From Salticus scenicus (Eukaryota; Arthropoda; Arachnida; Araneae; Salticidae), in assembly GCA_963930645.1 (NCBI GenBank), contig OZ005656.1, positions 190,487,479 through 190,551,478 on the forward strand: a stretch of DNA of 64,000 bases, written 5' to 3'. The position numbers and the translations under genes were made by a program. Numbering within the stretch: the stretch's first letter is position 1; each line of letters begins with the position of its first letter. Of the stretch, positions 11,010 to 21,310 are shown one piece after another. The notes under the pieces were generated by a model. The model was given only the letters and a program-made list of their open reading frames with translations, was not told the DNA's origin and ran no database searches.

Positions 11010-11762
11010 GTTCCTTGAGGGGACTCATGTCAAAGTTGTGCCTTGGGGGGAACTCATGTCAAAGTTGTGCCTTGGGGGGGACTCATGTCAAAGTTGTACC
11101 TTGGGGGGGGGACTCATGTCAAAGTTGGGCCTTGGGGGGACTCATGTCAAAGTTGTACCTTGGGGGTGACTCATGTCAAAGTTGTGCCTTGGGGGGGACT
11201 CATGTGCCTTGGGGGGGACTCATGTCAAAGTTGTACCTTGGGGAGGGGACTCATGTCAAAGTTCTGCTTTGGGGGGGGACTCATGTCAAAGTTGTGCCTT
11301 GGGGGGACTCATGTCAAAGTTGTACATTGGGGGGACTCATGTCAAAGTCGTGTCTTGGGGAGGGAACTCATGTCAAAGTTGTGCCTTGGGGGGGACTCAT
11401 GTCAAAGTTGTGCCTTGGGGGGGACTCGTGTCAAAGTTGGGCGTTGGGGGGACTCATGTCAAAGTTGGGCCTGTGGGGGGACTCATGTCAAAGCTGGGCC
11501 TTGGGGGGACTCATGTCAAAGTTGTACCTTGGGGGGGTGGACTCATGTCAAAGTTGTGCCTTGGGGGGGACTCATGTCAAAGTTGTACCTTGGGGGGGAC
11601 TCATGTCAAAGTTGTACATTGGGGGGGACTCATGTCAAAGTCGTGCCTTGGGGAGGGGACTCATGTCAAAGTTGTGCCTTGGGGGGGGACTCATGTCAAA
11701 GTTGTGCCTTGGGGGGGACTCATGTCAAAGTTGTGCCTTGGGGGGGACTCATGTCAACGTGT
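11010..11762 (+). repeat. G-rich minisatellite, ~28-bp unit, about 26 copies
   Basis: The unit is roughly GGACTCATGTCAAAGTTG plus TGCCTT and a run of four to eight G. Length varies mainly in the G run, and one unit near 11200 is shortened. No frame of the unit contains a stop, so three overlapping open frames (11015-11767, 11043-11777, 11173-11814) run through; they are artefacts of the repeat. One G run per unit gives many possible G-quadruplex combinations on this strand. The array ends at 'gttctgaacttttctgaaag', which matches the 3' part of Rep-1. Confidence 0.95.
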
Positions 11763-12235
11763 TCTGAACTTTTCTGAAAGTTTCAAACGTCTAGCTAGTC
11801 GAGAAGCCAGTTAAATTGCAAGGTTTGTCCAAACCGTTTTTGAGCTATTACCGTTTTTTGATACATTTTGCCCATTATGAACCTAATTTTCCTAAATATC
11901 TCCAAAACGGAAAATCATATAAAGTCCAAAAAGGGAGGTGCACAACTAGATGTTATAACAAACCTATGTACCAATTCGCAACTTTCTACGTCCAACCGTT
12001 TTTGAGTTATGCGACATACACCCACACCCACACACACACACACAGACACACATACATACAGACGTCACGAAAAATCGTGTAAAGTCGCTTATATCTCTAA
12101 AACGAGAGCTCTTGTTAAGACGAAACTTGCAGGTGTGCAACTAGACATCATGACTGTCACACGTATAAATTGGCAACATTCAGCGATCATTCGTTTTCGA
12201 GCAATGTGAAATACAAAATCAATTTCGCAAATCGG
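11763..12235 (+). repeat. Retroposon-like 3' region with (CA)n
   Basis: Starts with a Rep-1-like 3' block ('gaaagtttcaaacgtctag'). It then holds two diverged units sharing 'tctc[c/t]aaaacg', 'ggtg.gcaactaga', an 'aattggcaac'/'aattcgcaac' box and 'cgtttt.gag': about 11898-12010 and 12089-12208. A CA/CACACA tract lies between them at 12010-12060. The frames at 11816 and 12009 span this repeat and are not genes. Confidence 0.5.
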
Positions 12236-12240
12236 GATTA

Positions 12241-12453
12241 CAGTCGGTAACAAAAGTGTCCGAACACTAGCAAAAATTCCTATGTAAAAAAAGTACACTT
12301 CATAAGGTTTTGTTAAATAAATCCTAATCGAATCATGTTCTTACATAGACTAAGAACAAGGTTCGACAAGGATTTATTTAACAAAACCGTATGAAGTGTA
12401 CTTTTTTTACATAGGAATTTTTGCTAGTGTTCGGACACTTTTGTTACCGACTG
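12241..12453. mobile_element. Palindromic Tc1-like MITE, family CAGTCGG, copy 2
   Basis: 213 bp, flanked by TA, with ends CAGTCGGTAACAAAAGTGTC and the complement. The arms pair almost perfectly around the centre near 12345. A separate short hairpin, 'cttccttata' with 'tataaggaag' (about 12461-12487), and poly-A follow. Confidence 0.9.
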
Positions 12454-12504
12454 TACTATACTTCCTTATACTTTGTATAAGGAAGTAAAAAAAAAAAAAA
12501 AAAA

Positions 12505-13604
12505 AAGCATTACAAGTGTAACTAGTATGCTGTGACAATCACAAATCTTTTTTCTATGTCATTCTTTATGACAGTGCCACTTACTGTTTAACGTGTACAA
12601 AAGTTTAATCATAGTTTCTCATAATATAGATTTTACAGTCGGTAACAAAAGTCTCCGAACACTAGCAAAATTCCTGTATAAAAAAAGTATACTTAATACA
12701 GTTTTGTTAAATAAATCCTTGTCGAATCCTGTTTTTAGACTGACTAAGAACAGGATTCAAAAAGGATTCATTTAGCAAAACTGTATTAAGTGTACTTTTT
12801 TTATATAGGAATTTTTACTAGTGTTCATAGACTTTTGTTACCGACTGTACATATGACGTTTAGTGCAGTTTTAACCAATACATGCTGAAATGTAGCCATG
12901 TGGAAAATCACAGAAGTTGGGTTACACATGTCCGCCGATATGCACAAAATTACATCAGCATTCGTTTTAACAATAATTATCTCACATATCAGGTTTGGTG
13001 CATTTGTATACCATAGAGCCTTCCTATTTACGGAGTAAATTGCAGTACATCAGCGTAACCTTTAGGCCGATGTGCACCGAAATTAAATCAGCATAGTGTT
13101 TCATAATGGTTCTCTCATATACCAAGCCTTGTGCAATTATATAGAATAGAATCTGAAATATAGCCTTTCCGTTCACTGAGAAAACTGCAGCACAGCAGCG
13201 CCACCTATCAATCATTATGTACCTAAACTGAATCAGCAAAGTATTTCCTGATAGCCCTCTTACATAGCAAGTTTTGTTCGACTATAAATAACAGAATCTG
13301 AGATACAGCCTCTCCTTAAATGGAAAAAATCGCAGCATAGCAGCACTACCTGCTGAGCGATTTGCACCAACAATTAATAGGCACTAATATATGTCAAGGA
13401 GCAGCTAATTATAAATTTATATAAAATTATGTTCATAATCCTGAGATGTAATCTTTTGTTATACACATACGCAGACACAAAGACAGACATGTAGACGGAC
13501 AGACAGACGTTTCTTAAAAACGGTCAAATCGTGTTCTATACCTTTCAAAACTTAGAAATGTTTTGCGAATTCAATATTTTTTCTATTAAATATAGAAAAA
13601 AGTA
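12505..13604 (+). repeat. Interspersed repeat Rep-2, copy A, interrupted by a MITE
   Basis: Collinear with 52005-52905 and, at its 3' end, 59560-59901. It contains an internal tandem series of about 142 bp with a landmark like 'gatgtgcaccgaaatt' near 12930, 13069, 13211 and 13354, each preceded by 'cagcagcgccacct'-type text. The 3' part has 'gacagacagacg', a 'ggtcaaatcgtgttct' box and ends 'tttctattaaatatagaaa'. This fixed 3' end is LINE/SINE-like. The MITE at 12636-12847 sits inside it. The frames at 12593-12775 and 13024-13239 are fortuitous. Confidence 0.8.
12636..12847. mobile_element. Palindromic Tc1-like MITE, family CAGTCGG, copy 3, inserted in Rep-2
   Basis: 212 bp, ends CAGTCGGTAACAAAAGTCTC and the complement. 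The host Rep-2 text reads 'agattttaca' before it and resumes after a TA, whereas the empty paralogue at 52130 reads 'agattttacatac'. Insertion at TA with duplication of TA is therefore directly visible. Confidence 0.92.
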
Positions 13605-13739
13605 ATGCTTGTGTTAATGTCAACATTCGTGTTTTATATCACGATTTTCAATTTATTAATAAGTTTAAAAGTCTTACTTAACATAACCTGGATAAAGGAT
13701 TTTCCACAATTTTTTTTATTACATCACTTTTTTGTTTTG

Positions 13740-13798
13740 TTTTAACCAAACAGGTACATATCACTTAGTTTTAACCAAACAGGCCCATACCACTTAAT
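13740..13798 (+). repeat. ~31-bp direct duplication
   Basis: 'ttttaaccaaacaggtacat' plus 'atcactta' is followed at once by 'ttttaaccaaacaggcccat' plus 'accactta'. It lies just upstream of the possible signal-peptide exon at 13878. Confidence 0.8.
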
Positions 13799-13877
13799 TC
13801 ACTGTAAAAAAAATTCAACAAAAAACTACTGGTAATCTTTTATCCTAAGACTTACGTAAAATTCCAGAGAAAAATTA

Positions 13878-13941
13878 ATGGAGATGTTAAAAATTCTATT
13901 TTTTATATGCATTTTAATGACTAATATTAATTCAATTATTG
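13878..13941 (+). CDS. Possible first coding exon: signal peptide with splice donor
   Basis: An ATG in an A-rich context ('aaaaattaATGG') opens MEMLKILFFICILMTNINS, a short N-terminus with one Lys and a ~12-residue hydrophobic core, as in a secreted or membrane protein. After 21 codons plus one base the text reads TTG|GTAAGA, a good 5' splice site. Read through without splicing, the frame stops a few codons later (GKNIFVT then TAA). No downstream exon can be joined with confidence: the CUB-like relic at 15595 begins behind a plausible acceptor but the phase does not match. Chance occurrence in AT-rich DNA is quite possible. Confidence 0.25.
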
Positions 13942-14097
13942 GTAAGAATATATTTGTAACTTAAAATCTTTTCTTAAAGTAGAAACATTCCTTTTAAATT
14001 TTTATATATTGAGAAGTTAAATTATCAACATACATAAAAATACAAAATAAAGACTGAGAATCTCAATTACTTCCATTTAACTAAGGTTTATAATAAA

Positions 14098-15525
14098 CTA
14101 GCAGGCTTTGCCCGCTTCGCTGGACACTATATTTAAATGATTTCTTTGTAACTGAATATATTTCGATTGGCGACTATTTTCGTCACAGCTTTAGTATGGG
14201 ACCTCCTTGGCAATATCAAACATTTTTTAAACTTCTCGAATCTGTACAAAAAAACTATTATTAAAACAAATATTTTCAAAAAGTCCAATAGCTGGTGTTA
14301 ATTCTTCGAATATTCTGGAAACAGTTGAAGCTGTTACTCGTACAGTATAAGTCATTATTCGATAAATGTTATGAGACAGTCTAAAAAATAGTCACTTGTT
14401 CCACAGGAGTAAAGCAAATAACATCAACTACACCAGAGCAAAAATTTTCACTCACTCACGAAAAATGTCCAGTTGCTTAGAGCTCAATCCCTAAAGTGCA
14501 ATGACTCAGAATAGGTCTCTGAATAACTCTGGATCGCAGTGACTACATACTCTTTCGCAAAAATCAACTCACACCTACTTATAACTTTTGGCGATGGGGC
14601 TTGGAGATGACTCCATCGAGAATCCCTTGGTAAGCTGAAGGTCTACGTTCCCGTGTGTCGGAGAGCTTCGAAACATCGGGAACCCTAAACTATCATTTTT
14701 CACCGAATTTGGTCGCCCACTCGCCAAGTTTGTCTCCAAGATTATGCTTTCTATTAAACATATCTTTAATTAATTATTTAAATATTAATTTGAATTAATC
14801 AAATATTTCTGCCCGACAGCGTGCAATTGCAGTCACACACAGCAGCTCATTTATTTGTATGTTAAATTAGCGTAGAGAATGGTATATAAAAAAATAAATA
14901 ATTAACTAAACATTATCATGCTACACAACTTTATTAATTTTACATTTTTCTTGAACTACCTAGATTAAAACCTCTTGGCGAAAAATGTTCGGTGTACTTC
15001 AATTCAACGTAACAATTTAAAAAATCACCCAGGAGGATCTATAAATAAAACTGATTTTAGTACATACAACACACATTAGCATCGTAAACTATATTAGCAC
15101 TTTGTAAAAGAAATTTAAAATTTAAAATGACGTCAATTTTTGTGAGATGCACAATTTATTTATTTATTTTATTTTTTATTGTTCACGTTTAGATAAATGT
15201 ATTTATTTTCCTGATGGAAAAAAAAGAAAAAAAAAAAAAAAAAACTCGACAACAATTAAATTATGGATAATTAAATTTAATTTTGGCAACAATTAAATTA
15301 TGGTTAAAATTGAAATGGCTAATTTTTTGCTATTATTAGCTTACAAAATTGCTATTTTATGCATAAAAATAACAAAAAAAAGTTTTTTTTTCGGAATAAA
15401 AGGCAGCCAACTTTCTAAGTTAGGGTATAAGCTATCTCCATAACAAATTTTATCGAAATCCATCGAGCAGTTTTAGCGTGAAACTCAGTCAAATAAACGG
15501 ACATTCACATTTATAATATATATAA
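14098..15525 (+). repeat. Retroposon-like repeat, interrupted by a Rep-1 fragment
   Basis: Begins 'actagcaggctttgcccgc' plus 'ttcgctgg' and ends 'tttatcgaaatccatcgag' then 'cagttttagcgtgaaactc', 'aaataaacggacattcac' and 'tttataatatatataagat'. Such a 'tttgcccgcttcgc' start and 'gtttataatat' end are familiar from invertebrate interspersed repeats of LINE or SINE type; the exact family is not determined. The middle (14430-14720) has higher GC and no intact frame. A partial Rep-1 (15083-15370) interrupts it. Confidence 0.5.
15083..15370 (+). repeat. Interspersed repeat Rep-1, partial copy 3
   Basis: Matches the 5' half of Rep-1 from 'attagcactttgtaaa' through 'gacgtcaatttttgtgag', 'gttcacgtttaga' and a partly duplicated 'caacaattaaattatgg'. 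The 3' block ('ttgtaccggacaaac') is absent, so it is truncated or internally deleted. Confidence 0.7.
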
Positions 15526-15594
15526 GATTTATAGAGAGACTCTGGATAAATAGTATAATTACAACTTTCATTCATTATTATAATTTCTAACAGT

Positions 15595-15837
15595 TGTTCA
15601 ACATTTTCTAACTAAAAGCACTACGTATTACAAATGAATTATGATGGTTGAGATTGAGCTGGTTTTAATCCCATTAGAGCTACTCAGTGGGCAATTGGCA
15701 ATGATCTGATATTTACTAATAAGGGTGGTGCGGAGACGGGTCATCACAATTTTGCGATTTTTTGTGGAAGGAATATCACTCCTGCTTTTTTAACCTCCCT
15801 AGATATTATTTTATCGAAATGTGATGAAAACTCTTAA
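15595..15837 (+). pseudogene. Decayed CUB-like coding segment
   Basis: Behind a splice-acceptor-like 'tttctaacag' (ends 15593) one frame runs from TGT at 15595 to TAA at 15835-15837: 80 codons with three early stops (codons 7, 19 and 21), then 59 open codons. The last part reads FCGRNITPAFLTSLDIIL, similar to the C-terminal part of CUB domains (FCG..IPP.F.S..N.L.I.F). Composition is more protein-like than its surroundings. CUB is an extracellular module of secreted proteins; the early stops make this a relic at best. A fold-back transposon starts 28 bp downstream. Confidence 0.3.
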
Positions 15838-15865
15838 CATAATGAAGTTATCGATCATATATATA

Positions 15866-16676
15866 CAGGGTAGTTATAGTTAACTTCCCCTATGAACAGC
15901 ATCCTACAGCGCAAACGGGTGAACGGGAAATTTGGTATATCGACTATACACGAGAAGCGCTCACGGAATTTCGAAAAAAAAAAAAAAAAAGCTCCAAAAT
16001 GTCCACCAGAGAGCGCCTTTTCCGGAAAAAATATTAAATTTAACAATATTAACAATCCAGAACAAGAATTATGAGTAATACATTCTAAAACCGGGAAAAA
16101 CTGTCAGTTCTAGGGGAAAAAAAAATGTCGAGATTTACATGCTTGCGAAGAAGAGGAAGCTTTATCCAAAACAGACTCAGTGTGTTTCGATGACAAGGTT
16201 ATCAGAAACTTGTTAATAAATGTTAATATTGTTTCTGTATTCCGTTTTGTGGTCGTTTATTGTGTTGAATTTAATGCTTTTCCGGAAAAAGCGCTTTCTG
16301 GTGGACATTTTGGAACTAATTTTTTTTTTCGATGTCGAGAATGTCGAGAAAAAATGTCGAGATTTACATGCTTGCGAAGAAGAGGAAGCTTTATACGAAA
16401 CACGTATTACTTAATGTGGGTCGTTTTCAGAAACTTGTCAATAAATGTTAATATTGTTTCTGTATTCCATTTTGGTCGTTTATTGTGTTAAATTTAATGC
16501 TTTTTCTGAAAAAGCCCCTTCTGGTGGACATTTTAGTGCTAATATATATATATTTTTTTCGAAATTCCGTGAGCGCATCTCGTGTATAGTCTATATACCA
16601 ATTTACGTTGCATTCCTTTAATCCGTTTGCACTGTAGGATGCTGTTGATAGGGGAAGTTTAATTATAACCACCCTG
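15866..16676. mobile_element. Fold-back element with CAGGGT ends
   Basis: 811 bp flanked by TA. The ends are CAGGGTAGTTATAGTTAACT and the complement of CAGGGTGGTTATAATTAAAC. Outer arms of roughly 150 bp are complementary ('gcatcctaca', 'actatacacgag', 'cacggaatttcgaaaa', 'gtccaccag'). The inside holds a tandem duplication. Open frames at 15855-16741 on both strands are arm translations, not genes. TA target and CAGGGT ends fit a Tc1/mariner-type MITE. Confidence 0.85.
16125..16550 (+). repeat. Tandem duplication, ~229-bp period, inside the fold-back
   Basis: Two copies begin 'atgtcgagatttacatgctt' at 16125 and 16354 and continue through 'aagaagaggaagcttta', 'ataaatgttaatattgtttc' and 'tctggtggacattttgg'/'tctggtggacattttag'. 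The end of each copy is also the arm sequence, so arm and loop are mixed. Confidence 0.85.
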
Positions 16677-16678
16677 TA

Positions 16679-17224
16679 TAATAATGTCAACCCACGTCTT
16701 AATAATGTCAAAAGGAACTGTACTTTATGCTTTTTAACCAAAGTATGTTTGTTTAATTAATATGTCCACAATCTTTTTCCTCGGGATTGACTAAACTTTA
16801 AGTTTTTAAAAAAACCTCCAAGTTTTTTATGTAGCCCCATTAACAAGACCAAATTGACACTCTTCTCTTTTAATATTCAATAATTCCATGTAACAGAATC
16901 TTCTTAATCAATTAATTCCTGTAAGAAATAAAATAGTTTGAAATTTTCTACAGGAATTTTACTTAGATTTCAGAAAATTTCACGATAAAACCGTTGTTTT
17001 TTTCTGATAGGTTTATTACATGACCTTAGAGATTTGTTACAACAAGGGTGTCAGTAGTGGTTACCTGTCACTAGGTACTATGATAGTGTTTCATCAATTA
17101 TTTCACATAGAAAACAATGGATATCTGTATGAAGATGGGAAAAGAACTTAGAAAGATGAGGAAAGAGTCAAGCATCAATTATGGTTGCTATGATACTCTA
17201 TGTCTATAGAAACACATATCAGCC

Positions 17225-17255
<31 letters not shown>

Positions 17256-17818
17256 AAGGCTAAATAAATTAATCTACAAAGGTGACTGTGTCTGATCTTG
17301 TTTAGTCTTCATTTTTTAAAAATTTGTGAATGAATTAAATTTCTCTATTATAACTGGAATTAGAGATATGATGATATATTTTACCCTTATATGACGTTTT
17401 ATACATGTCTTCTATCAAATAAGGATTTTTTTAATGATCAACATACCAAATCAACAACAAACAATAAAGATTACGGTTGATTATTATCTTTTTGTATATT
17501 TAATAATGATTATTTATAAGACGTTTACAGGTAAATAATATCTCCTTTTGATAATTTATAATCTAAGCTAAACTATATAGATCTGTCATAAATGCGTAGA
17601 CGTAAAACGTTTACGTAATTCTGCCTCTGTATTTAAAGTTCCCTAATGTACCATAAAAAGACTTCCATGATTTAATTAACAGCCATGTACAATGTGTTAT
17701 ACTAATGTTCCGTTTGATTAAAGTATGGTAAAGCTACAGAAAAACATTAATCTTTGAATGTAAAAAAGAAAAGAAAAAGAAAAACGGAGACCTACATTGT
17801 AATAAATAATTGTTTTGA
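16679..17818. other. AT-rich spacer with (TTA)n
   Basis: Contains an (ATT)n microsatellite at about 17226-17254; otherwise no gene, inverted repeat or copy elsewhere in the window. Confidence 0.5.
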
Positions 17819-17819
17819 T

Positions 17820-18160
17820 TTTATCACCGAGGTTTATTTTAATTTATAACTTCCGTTGCTGAGATTCACCCGTCGTAATTCGTGTTAAGGTTTTGTCGAG
17901 ATCCATATGGTCTACTTAACAGACTTGGCCTCTGTCTCCCCCATAATCGTGAGCAATATTTAGCTCGTTACGAATAATTACGCATGGTCTTTTTATAAAT
18001 CTAGCTTGGGCAGGCGACTTCCCAGTGTCCCCCACCCTAGCGCGTCGACCTTTGCCTCACCCAAACCATGAGCTTCCCACGACCCTCTATTGCTGGGAGA
18101 TTTAGAGAAGAAGTGGGGGGGGGGGGTGATACAGGGATCTTACATATTCTATATCTACTC
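17820..18160. other. GC-richer island, unidentified
   Basis: Visibly higher GC than its surroundings, with C-rich text such as 'cttcccagtgtcccccaccc' and 'gcgcgtcgacctttgcctca', ending in a 12-14-base G run near 18114-18127. No frame of useful length, no tRNA-like boxes and no TIRs. It could be a retroposon fragment or a conserved non-coding segment. Confidence 0.35.
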
Positions 18161-18814
18161 CTTGACTTTCATTTTCTTGGATAACTCCTTTCTTTTATTT
18201 CAAAAAGAAAATACATGATGCTACTAAATGTCGATGATCTAGGTGCTTGGACTGGTTGAGAATTATTTTTAAAACTTTTAAATTAAAGTAATTTAAAGGC
18301 GTTGTTTAGTTAAAAAAAAAAAAAAAACTTTCTATATCATATGAAATTAACAACATTTGCATTCCTGTATATAATTCTTGATTAGAAATTTCTTTATTCA
18401 GCCCCCCCCCCCCTCCTTAGAGAAAAAGTTACAGCGGAAGAATTTTTATAGCCTCCATACAACCTAAACTCTACAGACCATAGGACACAAAGCCTTATAC
18501 ACAGTAATAACGTATCTAATTTCTTTTGTTTGTACATGTGCGCAAACTAGTAGTGACAAGCATACTATTTTGAATAGGAAACATAAAATATTACTTTTAA
18601 TAAAATATATTAATTTCGAGACATGTTTAAAATATTTTCGGTAGATCAGACCGCGAACAGACAGATAGATAAGCAATTAAATTGAAGTTACAGACATTTC
18701 TTAACAAAATAAAATTTTATGTAATATACCAGCCTGTAAAATTATGTAAAATAAATGACTGAAAAGTATTTTATTCTTTTCTTTTTTCGCTGATTAATGA
18801 GGAATCTAGAAAAA
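18161..18814. other. AT-rich spacer with C run
   Basis: Holds poly-A near 18313-18327 and a C12 run near 18402-18413; nothing else recognised. Confidence 0.5.
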
Positions 18815-19054
18815 AATTCGGGCCGGCACAGCCCGAAAAAAATTTCCTCCAGGCCCGGCCCGAGTACAAACAAAAAATTGAGCCCGAGCCCGGCCCGGCC
18901 CGGCTCGAGCCTACAAAAACATTTTAAGCTCGATCCCAGCCTGGCCCGAGAGCAAATTGAAAAATTCGGCCTGAACCCGGGCTGCTCGGGCCGTAAGCCC
19001 GGCCCTTGCAGACCACTATATCTCTGCTCTATAAAACATGTATGTTCCCAGAAT

Positions 19055-19090
<36 letters not shown>
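18815..19090. repeat. GCCCGGCCCG-type degenerate repeat followed by poly-T
   Basis: About 200 bp of irregular GCCCGGCCCG, GAGCCCG and CGGGC motifs spaced by A-rich text ('caaaaaat', 'tgaaaaattc'), then 'gcccggcccttgcagacc' and a T tract of more than 30 (about 19059-19090). On the minus strand it starts CAAGGGCCGGGC, which could be a transposon end, but I find no matching end or TSD. The two ORF-sized frames (18742-19104 and 18797-19186) are translations of this repeat plus poly-T. Confidence 0.65.
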
Positions 19091-19093
<3 letters not shown>

Positions 19094-19364
19094 TTTTTCA
19101 GCATTTTTCCACTTGCTGTTATTTTGTTAATGTTCGTTTTATTTTTTAAAAATTTTAGTTTGATAAATATTTTTTACTGTTATTGATAACTCTCAGTCTA
19201 TTCCATTATTGGTGTGAATGGGTCTTACTTTTTATTAAAGTGCGAGTATTTTGGTTTAATTCATATTATTTTAATAATTCCTGTTTATATATTTATATAT
19301 ATCTTATGAATGAATTTGGAATTGATAATATGTTTATCTTGTATTCTATATTTTGTACATTATA

Positions 19365-19539
19365 CAGTCGAATCTCGTTAACGTGAACACGCTTAACGTG
19401 AATTACTTTTAACAAGAACTGTTTCCACAATCTTAGTAAAAATGAAGATTAGTTATATGAAGGTTAATTACTAATGGCATGAACTATTGATAACATGAAC
19501 ATTTTCTCCCTTGAAATCCACGTTAACGACGTTCGACTG
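19365..19539. mobile_element. pogo/Tigger-like MITE
   Basis: 175 bp flanked by TA. The ends are CAGTCGAATCTCGTTAACGT and the complement of CAGTCGAACGTCGTTAACGT. Internal 'gttaacgtgaa' and 'taacatgaac' blocks repeat the end motif. No coding sequence. Confidence 0.85.
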
Positions 19540-19544
19540 TAAAT

Positions 19545-19875
19545 AAATAAATATATCTATATATATATATAGGGGTGGGGGGAGAGAGATTAGCTGATTC
19601 GTATCTTTTACTCTAAGATGAATGATATTGCTAAATGTAAATGAACTATTTTTTTAGTAATTATTTAGGAAACATTTTATTAAAGTAATTTAAGGACTTT
19701 CTTTATTTTAAAAATCATTCTCATCATTCTTTATATCAATACAATATGGAACTATTAACATTTCTTTTCCTATACCTAATTTTTTAACCCATCCTTAATT
19801 TATCCATAATAATTCCATTTTATTATTATTATTATAAAGCAATAATGCATTAAAAAACTTCGTATTATATATATG

Positions 19876-19944
<69 letters not shown>

Positions 19945-20100
19945 GAATTTCTTGGGAAACTCTTTATCTTTCTATTCCTTTTCTTTGATCCCAGAAGTAA
20001 AATATTGTTATAAAAAAATATTCCCATTTGTGTAAGCTTGGTTAATAAAATTACTCAGTTTAATTTAAAAACCATTCTTTAAATACACCCAGAAAATGTA
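19545..20100. repeat. AT-rich spacer with long (TA)n
   Basis: A (TA)n tract of about 80 bp with one interruption spans roughly 19866-19941. The IY-rich minus-strand frame 19800-20027 is its translation. Confidence 0.85.
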
Positions 20101-20369
20101 TGTGATTCAGGGGATCTGGCACCATTGAAGTTTTCATACAAAAGCTTATATTTCCATTTAATATTTATTAACTGAACTATATTAGGTTGGTTCAATAAAA
20201 TAGATATTCAGGCAACAATTCTTACAGATTTTATTGTATTTTTTTTAACAGATTTGAAACATTTAAATTGGTTTTCTCAGTTTCTATTTCTATTTTTTTT
20301 TTTTTTTTGAAGGATTCGTAATATTCAAAATGCGAAAACGTCTTCAGATATTTAAGAAAATGCTTAATA

Positions 20370-20660
20370 TTTATATATTTTTATGTTTAATAGAACCTTC
20401 TTAAAAGAATTGGGATGGGTTCTGCAATACCTTTAAAAAAAAAAAGAAAAAAAAAAAAAAAAAGAAAAAACTCATGTTTTCTATCTTTTTCTTTTTCTTT
20501 TTTTTTTTTTTTTTTTTTTTTTCGAATTTTTACACAGGCATGCACTTTGTAATTATGTTTCTCAAAATTTTATTAAAAAATTTTAAAAGCCAACCCTTTT
20601 TTTTTTTTTTTTTTTTTTTACGTAGGTTCTATTAAACATCTAAAAGAATATTAAATCTTT
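20370..20660. repeat. Inverted repeat with homopolymer loop
   Basis: 'atgtttaatagaacctt' (about 20382-20398) is complementary to 'aggttctattaaacat' (about 20626-20641), with partial pairing beyond. The interior is mostly poly-A, poly-T and 'ttaaaattttattaaaa'. TIR/TSD limits are unclear. Confidence 0.5.
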
Positions 20661-21310
20661 TCTCAATACCATTCTACAGTATCTTTCGGAAGTGTAGGAA
20701 ACGCATAACACAATTGAAAATGCACCTTCAGAAATTTCTCATAAAGAATACGAATACTTTTGCAAAAATCCTTTAATTAAAATTATGATCGCTTTTCAGT
20801 ACCATTCAAAAGTGTAGAAAACGCATAAAGCAACTGAAAATGTACCTTCAGAAATTTCTCGTAAAGAATACGTATAAATGCGAATACTTTTGTAAAAATC
20901 CTTTAAATGAAATTATCATAACTTTTCAGTATCATTCAGAAGTATAGAAAACGCATAACGCAACTGAAAATGCACCTTCAGAAATTTCTCGTAAAGAATA
21001 TGTATAAATACGAATACTTTTGTAAAAATTCTTTAAATGAAATTAGGATCACTTTTTAGTATCATTAAGAAGTGTAGAAAACGCATAACGCAACTGAAAA
21101 TGCACCTTCAGAAATTTCTCGTAAAGACTGCATATAAATGCGAATACTTTTGTAAAAATCCTTTAAATGAAATTATGATCACTTTTCATTATCATTGAGA
21201 AGTGTAGAAAACGCATAACTCAACTGAAAATGCACCTTCAGAAATTTCTCGTAAAGAATACGCATGAATAGAATATTTTTGTAACAATCCTTTAAATGAA
21301 ATAAAAATCC
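20655..21310 (+). repeat. ~130-bp satellite, five units
   Basis: The block 'gcaccttcagaaatttctc' recurs at about 20722, 20842, 20972, 21102 and 21232, so the period is 120 then 130, 130, 130 bp. Units also share 'gtgtagaaaacgcataac', 'cttttgtaaaaatccttta' and 'cttttcagtatcatt'. The first unit is the most diverged and lacks about 10 bp ('gtataaatgc'). The last ends raggedly in 'aaatcctgtaaatgaa'. Confidence 0.92.

Noticed and set aside
11010..11762. CRISPR-like regular repeats
   Set aside because: Units are contiguous without unique spacers and the context is eukaryotic; it is a minisatellite.
11015..11814. Three long overlapping frames, possibly a repeat protein
   Set aside because: All three frames are open merely because the 28-bp unit lacks stops; the unit length is not a multiple of three and the G runs vary.
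16180..16741. Frames of 97-103 aa on both strands
   Set aside because: They lie in arms and tandem copies of a fold-back MITE; similar peptides arise on both strands from the inverted repeat.
18742..19186. Two opposite-strand frames of 120-129 aa
   Set aside because: Translations of GCCCGG repeats and poly-T/poly-A.
20180..20230. 'tattaggttggttcaataaa', resembling a mariner TIR
   Set aside because: No second end and no transposase nearby; a single partial match is not enough.
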